Source of the DNA: Wuchereria bancrofti
Lineage: Eukaryota; Nematoda; Chromadorea; Rhabditida; Onchocercidae
DNA: 64,000 bases
Direction of reading: 5' to 3'
NCBI GenBank assembly: GCA_005281725.1
Contig: SSBO01000014.1
Span: 1,587,292 to 1,651,291 of the forward strand
How positions within the stretch are numbered: the stretch's first letter is position 1; every line of letters starts with the position of its first letter. The position numbers and the translations under genes were made by a program. Of the stretch, positions 14,901 to 27,821 are shown one piece after another. The notes below the pieces were generated by a model that searched no databases, was not told the DNA's origin, and saw nothing but the letters and a program-made list of their open reading frames with translations.

Positions 14901-16294
14901 TTTTAATTCATTCTTTTAATCGCTGATTTGAAAGAAAATACACACATTGAATATATTTTCTAAATTACAACTTCAGACTTGACTGGTAAAGTCATGAATT
15001 TTTTAAGTTCCACATTTTAAATCTAATCTTTTGATTTACCCTGAAATTTTTAATCAAATGATTTTTTCAATGAAATAAACTACTTGAGTACAGGTTGTTG
15101 ATAGAGTCGAAAGATCAATTCTGGATGGTTCATTATCATTAATTTTTCAGCAAATGTTTTCCATAGTTCTTTGTATACCTTTCTCTATTTCATTTTATAG
15201 CACTTCAAATGAGACTTAAGCTAAGATATCGAAGAAAACCATTAAATTGTTTATTATTAAATTTACAGATTATGAGAAAATAAAAAAGTGAAAGGAGCAG
15301 AAAAGAGCAAAGTGAATGACATTATCAAAATTCATCATAAGATTATCAAAAAAAAAAATGTATTGATAATTATTAAATGTAATTTTAAAAAACGAAAACA
15401 AAAAAAGAAATTAGTGAGAAAATGAAACATAAAATCTACACTGAAATATATTCAAATAATTATTGATATTATCTGTTAAAATTCCTACTATTTGTTTAAA
15501 ATATTATTTCTTCAACTTTTTTTTTTTCATTAGAGACAACTTGGATTGATAAGAAAATTGTTGATATTGATGCATTGTTGATTCTTAATTGTTGATGTAA
15601 TTATTTCGAACCATTTGATGAAATGGGAAAATATGTTTTTGCTATTCATTTCATTCGTCATGTAATTTGATGAAATGATATAAATCGAATCAATCGAACC
15701 GGTCTGAATGACAATTTATGATGGATGACATTTTATACAATGTTCCGCTTTTCGGTCATTTTTTTTATTGGAGACAATTTGATAAGGAATTCCATTTAAT
15801 CTGTAATTTTGATTTTATTGTAACAATAGTAAATAAAATTGATGGAAATTTTTTAATTATTATTGGATGATGCATCATGTAGAGTTTTTTTTTTGTTTAA
15901 TTTTGGATACTATTGAAGTATGCAATGGTATTCAAAATTAAATAAAAAGGAAATAATATATTCATTGGATTATACATTTCCTACATTTTTAATAAATAGT
16001 TTGTGATACTGTAGGACAATACCATATACCCTGGGGGAGTGCCTACTGTAGTCAAAATTATTCATTCGACCATGCTCTTGATTGTTTCATTTAAGCACTG
16101 CAGAGCAATTTTTTATGATCTTTTTTTTTCATAGACCTTTACTTTTGACTACTTTATTTGGAATACTGCACGACGATATTATGCATCTCGGATACTTTTT
16201 TTTATTATATTACCTGATAGCACCATATCATTGCCCTCATTTAATTATGTCACCAATATTTTATTCAATTATTTGTTGTCCTTTTTTTCTAGTA

Positions 16295-16319
16295 TTTTTT
16301 TTTTTTTTTTTTTTTTTTT
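16295..16319. repeat. Poly-T tract (25 bases)
   Basis: Uninterrupted run of 25 T on the plus strand in the intergenic region; equally an A tract on the minus strand. No retro-element sequence is recognisable next to it. Confidence 0.9.
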
Positions 16320-16800
16320 AAGCCTGCAAAGACAAAAAGAGATGAAATGATAATTTTAGAAAAATTATATTAACTGAATTGTCAGTGCAATATTTTGTTG
16401 AACTACATATTTCTACTTTTAGTAAGCTAACAGTCATGTGAATTCCTATTTTTATTATTTCTATGCATCATTTATTTTATTATTATTATTATTATTTTGT
16501 ATTAACGATTTTATTATTTTGTATCTATGAAAAATATATATCTTCATTCATTTTTTTATTTTTTTTGTGTTTTTTTTTCATTGAACAAATTATTACTAGA
16601 AAAAACATTCGAAAATCTTTAATTATATTTAAATAAAATTAAGCTGATTTTCTGATGCATTTACTTGTTAAGACAAATTCTTCAAATGTATAAGTAGTAA
16701 TCTTATTTTCTTTCCCTTTATGACGCCATATACTTACTAACTACTTGTTGAAGGAGTATCTTAAATGTCATTTGTGAATGGCTTTTCGATAATAGACCAA

Positions 16801-16847
16801 ATTGCTTTTAGTTAGGCCTATAATGTCTAGCACTCACTAAAAGCAAT
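16801..16847. repeat. Perfect 12-bp inverted repeat (potential hairpin)
   Basis: ATTGCTTTTAGT at 16801-16812 is exactly complementary to ACTAAAAGCAAT at 16836-16847, with a 23-base loop that is less AT-rich than its surroundings. The stem is too short for a usual microRNA precursor, and no gene end lies near it to make it a terminator. Confidence 0.6.
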
Positions 16848-17703
16848 GCCTTAGTCAGTTCTTTGATTAATTTTCTTTAATGTGAAATACAAGATATTGT
16901 CGGTTAACAAAAATTAACAAGAATGAATAAAAAAGAAAGTGATAAATTTGGTAGAAATATCACTTTATCGATTAATCCTAATAAAATATCATAAGAAGAG
17001 CGATGCAAAATTAATATATAACTTTATTTATTTATCGCTATGAGATTTGATGAAGTACTGCAACTGGATAAACGGTATTGTCGGTTAATAAATTACTGCT
17101 ATCTAGGAATGATTGTAATGTAAGTTAACTTGAGTTATTAAACTACCATACAGTAGTATACAGTAATTAATGTTTATTAACAGCTTCTCTTATTTATATA
17201 TTACTTTTTAATAATCGATAAAACTCTTTTCTATTAACTTATGATATCTAAAACATTAATTATGATTTATTATACAACCAATAAAGTATGATGCTCGTGG
17301 ATTACTGTAATATCTGTTATCCATGATTAGTAGTACTATATCCTATAAATGATATAGTAACTTTGATGAAGTATTATAATTTGAAAAAAAAAAGTAATAT
17401 CGATTATTGCTAAGTGATAAATTACAATATGAATGAAAATAACATTTAGCCCTAAGAAGATACCATATTTCTTTTTCTTTTTTTAAATTTCGCAAATATT
17501 TTATAGAAAACAAAAAAAAAAAAAAGATGACAGAGAAGTTTTGATACATACATTTGATATTAGCTAACGAACATTTTGATTCTAATCATAAATTGATCTA
17601 AACGGTGACTCATTTGGATGAGTAATCAATTTCACCTCTTCTTCCTCATTTCTTCATTTCTACAGTCATTTTTTGACGTATTAGCTGAGAGGAAGCAGGG
17701 CGT

Positions 17704-17761
17704 ATATATACACACATACACATACACACATACACATACACACATACATACATACACCACA
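17704..17761. repeat. CA/CATA microsatellite
   Basis: Alternating purine-pyrimidine tract of CACA and CATA units. It creates spurious open frames of Thr-His-Tyr on the plus strand and Val-Cys-Tyr on the minus strand, which are not genes. Confidence 0.9.
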
Positions 17762-20700
17762 TGTGCATACGTACAAATATGCGCAAATTGGCGATGCATT
17801 TGCAGACAGTTTTTTTTTCTTTTTAACATCGGGCAGCTCCCGACATTATCTTTTTTTTCCCTATTTATTTTCGTACTTTCGGAATTTCAAGTATTATAGA
17901 ATGTTGAAATTTAAATCAATCCTTTGACTGATTCGTGTAATTTAGTTGTACTCTCAACTAGTTTAGTCTATTTCATTATATGAATTTCATTTTAATCATT
18001 CTCTTCAATGTCACAATTTCTTTTTAGAAATTTATTCGTAATTAACGATGACATATGATTTGTCATATTTTTAGTATTAAATTTTACTTTTTGATTGTAA
18101 GAATTTGATTTATTAAAATTCACATACAAGTAATAAGTAATGAAGACATTTTTTCTGATCGAATATTTTATTGATTTATTGTGGCTAAATGTAAATTATA
18201 ACAATGTTGAAAATGAAAATAACAATTCATTTTTTTTTCATTTTTTATCAAAAACCAAAATATTTTTACTTTACTGAAAAATTGTGCTCAAATGCTATAA
18301 ATTTAAATGTATTTTGTTGTACCGTCTTTCACTCAGTAAAAGCAGAATTAATTTCACATTGTTAAAATTAATTCTAACAAAATGAAATTTTAATTATCTT
18401 TGGTTTTCTATCCAATATTTTTGACAAAGTTATTAATTAAATTTTTGGAATTTTAAGATCTCGTGCACTTTTGTTTAAATTTTTTGTTTTTTTTTTGTTT
18501 GGTAAAAATTAAGTAAACAAAATTCAATACTTACAATAAGTTCACATTTTTTCTTTCAAAACAATTAATTTTTCATGAAGCAATCCAATTTCTTTATTAC
18601 TTAATACTATAGCAATTCTTTTCTTAATTATCTATCATAACATTAATTGCAATTATTGTTGCATTCAATTGCATGCATTGTACATGTAACTATGCAATCG
18701 TACACAATAATAGAAATAATAATAGTAATTACGATGTTATTTTCATTCATTACTGCATCATTCATTTAAGTAAAACGATTTAAAGAGAAATAGTAACTTA
18801 TAGTTTATTTTTCTTCATAAATTTTCTTAAATTTCTCAAAAGATAAAGTCAATATTTTATTTATTTATTTATTAAACAATTGAGAATATAGAAAAATGGA
18901 ATCTATTTATCTTTTTTTTAATAAACATAATGCGCTTAATTGAAATATTTTTTTTTTGCGCTTACGATTTATATATCACATAAGTCAAACCAAAACAAAT
19001 TAAACTATACAAGTTGAAATTATTAACAAAAAAGTTGTATGTATACGACAATTGCTCTAATCCCTAATCCCATGCGAATTGTTTATTCAACTTTTCCTGA
19101 CAATCATTCCATCCAATACATTCATTCTCGATGATTTCACATTTCCAATAGTTTATGCTTTTCTGATGTAAATAAAACACAACAAAAAAAAGGGAAAAAA
19201 CGAGAAAAAAAAGTGATGGATGAAGAAGAGGAAAGTATAAAATTGAAATAGATGAAATGAAGCTGTTTGAAATTAGTTTACATTATAATTTTTATTATAC
19301 CTCTTTTTTTGGTTAATTTTTCAAAGAAAAAAAAACTATTTTGAAAATTTCCGACAAATTTTTTTCTCAAAAATTTAAAGAATAAACTATTAGCTGTATT
19401 AAGTTATTTCAAAAAATAATTTTTTTTTCTTTTTTTGTTACTGAAATTAATAAAATATCAAATTTTCAATTAAACATTTCTTATAGCATTACTTTATGCT
19501 TTATTTTTTCCTTGACTCATTGAATCATTGTATAAAATTTATCTTTTTTCTTTTCATATATTCATTGTATTTAAATTTTTTATTTCTTTCAATTATTTTT
19601 CATATCATGAAAATCATACGTATTATTTGGAATATATGAATAAATAAGGGAGAAAAAAGTGAATATTTGAATAATAAGCGAAACAATAGCAGTTAATTGC
19701 ACTTATTAATTGATTAAGATTAATAAATAAGATTGATGAATTTAAAGAATGAACTATTTTATATAGTTCACCATCGTTTTCACCTCTCATCACATTTTCT
19801 TCATTTATTCATTTTTCCCTCTCTTTCTCTTCATTTATTCCTTCTCTGTTTCTTCCTCTCTCTTTCCTTCTCACTCCCTTCTTTCTTGAATTCATTAGCA
19901 TGAGCAAAATATCTGTTTAAATTATTGTTATATTAAGTAAAGTCAACAAGATTACATACACATATTACAAATATTAGCTCATAATAACGTATCATACACT
20001 CACCGATAATTTGTCCTATTCAAAATGTTGATTAATTTACCGTCAATATAAACACGTCAATCATCTAAAGTAGTAACGTGAAATTTTAACGTAGTACATT
20101 TAATTTATTTAACATAGTTTAACATTATTTAATATAGCATACGTTTACTTTTGATCAATTTGGTTATAGTTAATGTATAAATGAATTCAGATAATACATA
20201 CATATATTGTCTTTAATTAATTCTGGATAATATGATCAATTTGAATAATCAATTTAGTGATTAATTTGATTGATATGATAGTATGAATTTAAATGATATT
20301 TATAGAAGTTGTTGTGTTATAGTGCAATTTTAGCTATTAATTGATTGAAAATTTTCGATCAAATCAAATTAGTAGATTAATTAAGCTAGAATTAGAACAT
20401 ACATAAAAAATTAACGTAATAAACAATAGCCGAATGGTTTAATTAATCGAAATAGGTGATCGATTAATGTAATTAAGTTGATACTTCCCGTAATAGGTGA
20501 GAAAATTTATATATTAAAAATACATTTAATCTTACTAGGAAATATCGTGGTGAATTATTAATTAATCATTATAACATTTCTGTCATATCTTTATGTTTCA
20601 TTTAATACATTGCATAATCTTAATAGAATAATTATCATGAATATCTCATTCATGATAATATTAAATGATTTATTCTTCAAGCCTCATAATTAAAATATTG

Positions 20701-21597
20701 AAAAATATTCGAAAATTTTTAATTAAAGTATTATTATTCATAAGTAAACGATAAGTTTCACTTTATAGAATGATTTTTTTCTATTCCACTTTCTCTCTGA
20801 AAATTTCATTTTTTTCCTTTTCTTTTTCTGCTGCTCACATTCTATCGCGAACTATACAACATTTATTTATCCTTCATTTTTTTTTCTCCATCACATTATT
20901 ATTTTATTGATCAATTTTGTAAAAATTCTTTGAATTTTATAAACTAATCTTTCAAATTCATCGATAACAATGAAATTTTCACTTTAATCAACGACATGTT
21001 TTTATAATGGTTTCATACTCTTTCATAATTAAATTATCATTGCTTATTATCAATATCCACTATCAAACAACGATTTTGATAAGTTCAATTGTTTTTTTTT
21101 CTTCTCATTCGTTACCAGTCGTTAGTGTTAATGTTTATACATTCTGATCTCTCCCTCTCTCTTTCTCTCTCTTCTTTTAATGATGTATTCATTTTTCCAA
21201 TCTTCATTTATTTTCTAATATTTTCAATGAGTTTTTGATTTAATAAAAATTAAAATATAAGATAAATATAAGATAGAAGAGGAAGAGGAAGAGAATATTT
21301 TTTAATTGAAACAAGTGGTATCATAAGATTATATTAGCTTATTACAATTGTATCTTCTTATAACTTATAAACAAAAATATTTCAAATCTTTTTGTACCAA
21401 TGTTTTTTGTTAAATTGAAAAAAATGCGAAATATTCCCTAACAGTCCTCCCCTTTCCTCCTCCACTTTTTCCTCTTCCATTTCCTTCCTCTTCTTCCTCT
21501 TCCTCTTCCATCTAATTTCTTCAACCGATAGATGATAATAAATAGCTGAACAATGATTATCCTCCCACTCTTTAATGTAGACATTATCGATTCGTAC

Positions 21598-21600
<3 letters not shown>

Positions 21601-21631
<31 letters not shown>
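21601..21631. repeat. (CT)n microsatellite
   Basis: Long CT run inside a broader pyrimidine-rich stretch (about 21440-21720). Its complement gives an Arg-Glu-rich open frame of about 128 codons on the minus strand with no other coding character, which I reject as a gene. Confidence 0.9.
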
Positions 21632-21633
<2 letters not shown>

Positions 21634-22395
21634 TCCCTTTCTCTTTCCTGCAATATCGCTCAATGATATTTTTAGTCCTGTGAATCCTTTTCTTTTTTTT
21701 TCTTTTCGACCAATTTCAAAATTTCTTCCCTTCCTAATTAACATTTTTCCTTTAATTACTACACTCAAATAATATTAGATTAAATTTAAATATTATTAAA
21801 TAAATTATTTCGCTCATAAAATAGTACTAAATATTATTAAATGATATTAAATTACATGCTAATAATTAATGACAAATTAAATTAAACATTTAATTATGAT
21901 TATTCTGCTCGTTGTTGTTTTTCTGAAAGAAATGATTATGAAATGTTTATTAAGAATGTGTTTATTTCATTTATATGAAAAAGAATATAATTAGTTCAAT
22001 TTATTGTTTCTTTTCTTTCTTTTTTTATTAAATAATATTTGTGGATTTTTTAACATTTATTATATTTTATGAAGGCTTTTATTCAAAACTTTATTGCTTT
22101 TTTTTGTCAAATGGAAATTTTAAAAATTTATTAAGATAACGATTTAATATAAACGACGAATATGAATTACATTTCTTTTCTTTTCTTTTTTTTCTTGATT
22201 GTATCTCTGTGGTAGATTTATTCATTTTTGTTTTTCATTCTTATCCATATTTCAATTTTCCTCTAAAATTATACAAACCATTTATAACCTAAATTTTTAT
22301 CTGTACGCTCTCTCCTTTTTCTTTCTTTTAAATGCTGGAAAAATTCATAACAGTTTAAATTTATGTTAGTTTTGACATATTTAAATAAGAATAAA

Positions 22396-22485
22396 TTATT
22401 AACTTTTGTATTATAAATTGTTGACCTTTGTAATACAAGTTATTGACCTTTATGATATAAAGTTATTGACCTTTATGTTATATTT
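22396..22485. repeat. Four tandem ~22-23 bp units carrying a TTGACCTTT core
   Basis: Units start at 22396, 22418, 22440 and 22463. Units 2-4 contain TTGACCTTT, whose complement AAAGGTCAA is the extended half-site of many monomer-binding nuclear receptors; unit 1 is decayed (TTAACTTTT). The spacing of 22-23 bases is close to two turns of DNA. Regulatory function is inference only. Confidence 0.75.
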
Positions 22486-23362
22486 ATACAAATCGTTCCA
22501 GTTATAATATAAAATGTGTGTATGGGTCTGTCGGTATGTAAAATAGTTCAACGAAGGTCATTATTCATTCAGGTGACATCTTATACATTGATAACTGCAA
22601 TCCTTTCATTTCCCATTCCTGATGTATCAGCCGTCAGTTTATTACTGAATTTGTTAAATTGTCCAATTTTTTCTTATTTATGTTCCTGTGACCAATAATA
22701 ATCTCTTTCCGGAACTTATTGAACTTCTAAGATCAATGAATTCCGGATTCATTAGACTCGTAAGATCAATTATTTTGCAAGATCAGTTTTCTTTTTCCTT
22801 CCTTTTCCTCATATAATAATAACTGTTATCATTTCCGTTTCTTGTCTTCCTTTGCTTACTAATTGAATTAAATGTAACTTCCTTTACTAAAATCATTATG
22901 GATAATTATTATTTTAATAAAAAACAAAAATAATCCTAAAAACTGAAAATCAATTCTTTTCTAAAAAAAAGTTATTTTATTAGAAATAAAAAACAACAAT
23001 TATTTTTCACTTATATATTGTTTTACAAATTAAACATATCAAATTTGCGATCCAATCAGCTAGTTCTTTAATGTAAATAACTTTTTCTTCCTTTTTTTGT
23101 TACAACATAAATAGGATAAGGAAAGGGAGGGGGAGAGAGGGAGAAGGGAAAGAGAAACGAAGAAATAAGGAAAAAAGAAAAAGGTGAGAAGAAAGAGCTA
23201 ATTTGACTAAACTAATTAAACATACATAATTAGGACAAAATTGTATGGCAAAATATTCACCATTGTCGATCAAAATATTTATAAAATATTCATACATGAC
23301 ATTCGTGCAAACTATATTTAAATGAGGAAGAAGAAAAAGATAAATTCAGACTATATCATTTG

Positions 23363-23590
23363 TTACTGATAATGAAATCTTGATCGGAAAAAATCGCATC
23401 AAAAAAATAAATTAATATATAATTAATGATAAGGATTGCTATCAGTCAAAAAAAGATAACGTGTAAAGAGAGAGCTTGGATTATATGTAATTAATGACAA
23501 TATCTATTATCATCTATCATTGATAATGAGACTTTGATCGAAAAAAAGCGATAGCATAAAGAGGATGGATTATGCATAATTGTTAATAAT
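23363..23590. repeat. Degenerate tandem repeat, about three units of ~75 bp
   Basis: A motif of the form TGATAATGA...CTTTGATCGAAAAAA followed by TTAATGATAA recurs around 23367, 23440 and 23520 with many substitutions. It is non-coding and AT-rich. The copies are diverged, so this is an old local duplication rather than an active satellite. Confidence 0.5.
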
Positions 23591-24089
23591 GTTTCTTAAT
23601 GCCTTTCCAGTTTCAACGTTTATTTTAATTATTCAGAAGTCAGACTTTTTAAATATTCATATATTTGATTTAATTTAAAATATTATTTGAAATTTCTACA
23701 TATGTTTCCAATTTTTCTTATAGATATATTTTAGGAGAGAAAGAAAAAAAATTTTTTTTTCCTTTTAAAAATTTAACAGAAGCAGAGAAAAGAATGAATG
23801 AAAGGAACAACAGCAGCACTTGCTTTTCTTTTTAACTATTTAACAAAATATTTTCATTGAGCTTTCAAATTTTAGATAATACAAAAAAAAATTCATTAAA
23901 GGAAAAGTGAGGAAAGAATGATTAATTTTCAAAAAAAATAAAAATGAAAAAGACAGAGAGGAAGAGCTTTCCTCAATTTTTTATTCTTTTTCAATCTTCT
24001 GAATACAACATACAGTACAATTCTGTGTTTCATCTCAGATCATTTGAAAATAATTTCATTTAACAAAATAATTTTAAGTAAAAATTAAC

Positions 24090-24273
24090 ACGTAAGAATA
24101 TCTATATGAATTACGTAAACGTTTAACGTGATATATTTTATAACACCGTTGCACTTAATCTTTTTTTTTACAATTAGTATATTTAACATAATTTTATATT
24201 TGATAATATCTATAACACGTATGATAGAATCTATTATACGTAAAACGTGTAATTTGCAATATTCCATTATACG
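24090..24273. promoter_or_regulatory. Cluster of seven ACGT-core motifs
   Basis: ACGT cores occur at 24090, 24113, 24126, 24216, 24237, 24244 and 24270, several as TACGTAA, AACGTG or TACGTCA. ACGT is the core of bZIP and some bHLH binding sites and should be rare in DNA this poor in C and G. Which factor binds, if any, is unknown. Confidence 0.35.
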
Positions 24274-25382
24274 TCACATGAGATGAAGCATAATTAATTA
24301 TATTTATGTTTATGGTATGTATGATTGATTTAAAAAAACGAAAAGTTGGTTTATCGTTTATTTAAGCCATTTATAATTTAATATACCAAAACTATCGACT
24401 TTGTTTATTTGAAAATTTTCTGCTTTTTTTCTTCTTTACTTTTTAGTTTTATTTATTTACTTTTTCCATTTCCTGGAAACGTATTTAACTTTTAAATTTC
24501 ATCAAAAAAGAAACATTATTTTAGACATCGTAATTTTTTTAAAAAAAAAGGAAAAACGAAAAAATTCATTCTTTTTTTAAGACATTTTGAATAATTTTTT
24601 AAAAAAAAACTAAATTGATTCTATAATTTATTGATTCCGTAATAATTTATTGAAAAATTTTTTTGTCTTCTATGAAGTCGTTTTGTCAATTATGACTTTA
24701 AACTTTTAAAAGTTTAAATTTTTTTAAAAAAAAAAGTTAATTAAAAATAGTTGAAAAAAATTGGATAGGTTTTTTTCTGAAAAAAAAAACGATAAATGGA
24801 AAAGACAAGATAAAATGAAATAAAGTTCATATTATTTGGTTGTTGTCATTTTTAGATGAACGATAGCTATTTAAGGTTGTTCCAGTACTGAAATAGGAAT
24901 TAATTCCATTTTTTTTCCTTAAAAAAAATTAATACGGGCGCTAAATGTTTCATTTTTGGGAAGGTTTAAGATAGGAAACAATTAATTGATCGGTACAATG
25001 ATTTTTCCATTCCTTACTTTTTATATACCTAAACACTTGATACTCTTATTACTTAGACTAAACGAATTAAGCCAAGAGAAGAGAGTTTAAAATAAAAAAT
25101 TATTTTAAAAAAAATCGATCGATGTTTCTTTTTACTATTTTAATTTCTTGTTATAAACTATTGAAATTACTATTATTATATATGAAATTTTTTTCAGTCA
25201 AATCAATTAAATATCCATTCATTCGATCGGTTCAGTTTTTTCATTCATTCACTGATAAGGATTACAGATAAGCTAAACAACAACAAAGAAAAAAATCAAA
25301 TCAGTTGAGCATTAATTTTGAATTATATTTCATCTGCTGATAATTCGACAATTTTAGGCTTCTCTTTTATCACCTTAATCAT

Positions 25383-25440
25383 AATAAAACAATTCATTAT
25401 CATTATTTCAGCTTAATAAAACAATTATCATTATTTCAAC
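25383..25440. repeat. Imperfect tandem duplication (~30 bp, two copies)
   Basis: The unit AATAAAACAATT followed by ATCATTATTTCA occurs at 25383 and again at 25415, the first copy a few bases longer. It is followed by two CATTCATTCGATC-type repeats further on (near 25565-25635), making 25200-25650 a locally repetitive stretch. Confidence 0.7.
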
Positions 25441-25759
25441 CGATAAATTTTTAGGATTAATTGAATCAATCAGTTTCAACTAGTAAACCAATTATCTTAG
25501 TTTGCATAATATTACTATTTACATTACATCATTTAGTTAGTGATTTCAATCAAATCGATCATTCATTCATTCAATCATTCATTCGATCGGTTCAATGGAT
25601 TCAATCTCACAGTTCAATCATTCATTCGATCAGCCAAGAAGATTTTATCCCACTAAACTAACCACCACTATTTAACAATTTAAGCAATCCTTTCATTTCC
25701 TCTTCGGCATTTTTCAACGAAAATCTGTTTGCCATATGGTAGCAAAAACTAAAAAGAGC

Positions 25760-25855
25760 TAAACCCCAGACGGTTTTATCCCATTCTTTCTGTTTTTACC
25801 CTACCCATTTTCCCAGTTACCCGCCTTCCCCGGCTATCTCATTTCATCTTGAAAT
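25760..25855. other. Local GC-elevated, C-rich pyrimidine island
   Basis: Between AT-rich flanks the plus strand carries short C clusters (CCCCAGACGG, CCCTACCC, CCCAGTTACCCGCC, TTCCCCGGC). No open frame with splice sites fits it. It may be part of a promoter or an unannotated 5' exon of the dystrobrevin gene; no direct evidence supports either. Confidence 0.3.
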
Positions 25856-25986
25856 CCATAAATATTTTGCTTCTTTTTTTTTCTTTATTGCTACAGATGT
25901 GAAATCAATGTTTTAAGCTCAACCAATAGCTATTAGACATAGACAGACACATACAGGCGCTCATACAGACATATGCGCCACATATA

Positions 25987-26020
25987 AACACACACACACA
26001 CACACACACATACACATACA
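25987..26020. repeat. (CA)n microsatellite
   Basis: Run of CA dinucleotides ending in CATACA units, downstream of the C-rich island. Confidence 0.9.
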
Positions 26021-27798
26021 TTTTATATTTAGATTTTTCTATAACAAAATATTTGTGGGATAAAATGAAAATAAATATTTATTTGCTTGTCATTTGTAAG
26101 GTAAAATATATTTTTAATTGAAATTTAAATTTGAAATATGCAATTTTAATTCCTTCGTTGTTTAGTAATATTATTATTATTACTATTTTATTCTCACTTT
26201 TTTTTATTGTTTATTTCGTATTCATCTTTTTTTTATTTGTTATGATATTACAATGACTGTTAATTATTTGATAATTACAATTATTTTTGGTTTAATATAT
26301 TTGGATGATTTTCCTTTTTTTTTTCGTTTCTTTTCTTTTTACTTTATCTTTTCCGTCTACCTAACAAAATCAATTTTATAATTTCAAATTTATCTTCTAC
26401 GTTTTCTTTCTTTTCCGCAAATGAATACTGATATTTTCCTGTTTTTCCCATTTAGCTTCCTTTTTTCCCTTCCAAACACATATTTTCTCATCATTTACAT
26501 TTACGTTTCCACGTATCACGTTTCTATACACTATAAATTTTTATTTTTATTCATAACAAATTAATGAAGTACAATTTGCTCCTTTCTTTAATGTATATCT
26601 TTTTTTTCCTTTTGTATTCATACTAGTACTTTTCCGTTAATGTGATTATCAGTCTTTTTCGGATTACCTTTATTCATACCTAAGATTAAATATTAACGGA
26701 ACGATAATTGTCACTAATTGTCACCTCATTGATGCATTAAGTTATAATCCTTTCGTATAATTTCATTTATTTACTAATTTCTTTTTTCCCATTCATTCAT
26801 CTCACTTTTTCATTTTTTTTTCTGTATCTTACAAAATTTTTATCTGTTCCACTTCTTTTTATACATGAAATTAAATTTAAATTAATAGATGAATAAAATA
26901 ATTTTGTCTTCAATTTTTGTTTTTCGCTTCTTTCTTCCTACTTTTTGAAATTTATGTTGTACTTGTCAAATAACTGTAGAAAAAAAAACGATGACACACA
27001 TTTATTAGCATCGTTAGCATCAAATCAAAGATCAAAACTTTCTTTTCTTCCCTACTTCTCACTTCATTTTCCTTTTCATTCCCAAAAACAAGAAAAAAAA
27101 ACATTAAACATATTTTTGATATTATGCTCTTTGCATTTTAATAATACTTTCAGTTTTTTTTCTTGTCTAACTTCTTTTTCTCATTAAATTTATTGGAAAT
27201 ATCTCTCTTGTATGTTTATTTATATGTTAGTGAAATGATATTCCTCTACGATTGATTGCTTATTTCAAAAATTGCCATTTAAATTGCAATTAATTGAAGT
27301 GCAAGCAATTTTTATGTTATTAAAATAACAATTGGTAAGTCTAAAAAATCTATTCAATACATAAAATATGATAAATAGTCCTTGCAAATATGCATAAATT
27401 ATACTTAAAAAATTATCGAAATAAAATTTATCCAACAATTTTAATATTATAGTAACTGTGCAAGTTGCCTGCATGCATATATCTACATGCATGCATGCAA
27501 TCTATTGCTATCATTTATGATAATATTGAACTTGTAACTTAGCATTAGCATATTATAAATGAAAATGAAAGTTTGCATTACACTTTAATAAGTTTAATAT
27601 TTATTGATTGATATGTTTTCTGGCAAATTTAAAGTGTTTTATTTCTTCTTAAAAAAAAGGAAAAGAAAGATACTGATATCATCAATATCTTTCTTTACTA
27701 TATTCCAACTTTTCGAAGGTTTTTGATGCAAATATTTTGAATGATACGTAATACGGCTCGGACGTGTAATACATTTACGTGACAAGTAGATATATATA

Positions 27799-27821
27799 TG
27801 ACGTAAATTTATATTACGTCA
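27799..27821. promoter_or_regulatory. Palindromic CRE-like pair TGACGTAA / TTACGTCA
   Basis: TGACGTAA at 27799-27806 and its exact reverse complement TTACGTCA at 27814-27821 are separated by seven A/T bases. Three more ACGT cores lie just upstream (27746, 27762, 27777), giving five in 74 bases. The octamer is the hybrid CRE-C/EBP type bound by bZIP factors such as ATF/CREB relatives; binding here is not shown. Confidence 0.4.

Noticed and set aside
15685..15705. Possible tRNA B-box (GGTTCGATT) on the minus strand
   Set aside because: No A-box, anticodon arm or acceptor stem at suitable distances.
17618..17899. Overlapping open frames on both strands around a CA/CATA tract
   Set aside because: Both frames simply translate the microsatellite.
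21382..21768. 128-codon minus-strand open frame rich in Arg, Glu and Lys
   Set aside because: Produced by a CT/GA microsatellite and pyrimidine-rich DNA; no splice context, domain or normal composition.
22516..22698. 60-codon plus-strand open frame with fairly balanced composition
   Set aside because: No donor or acceptor connects it to another exon and no family resemblance was seen; its length is within chance for this region.
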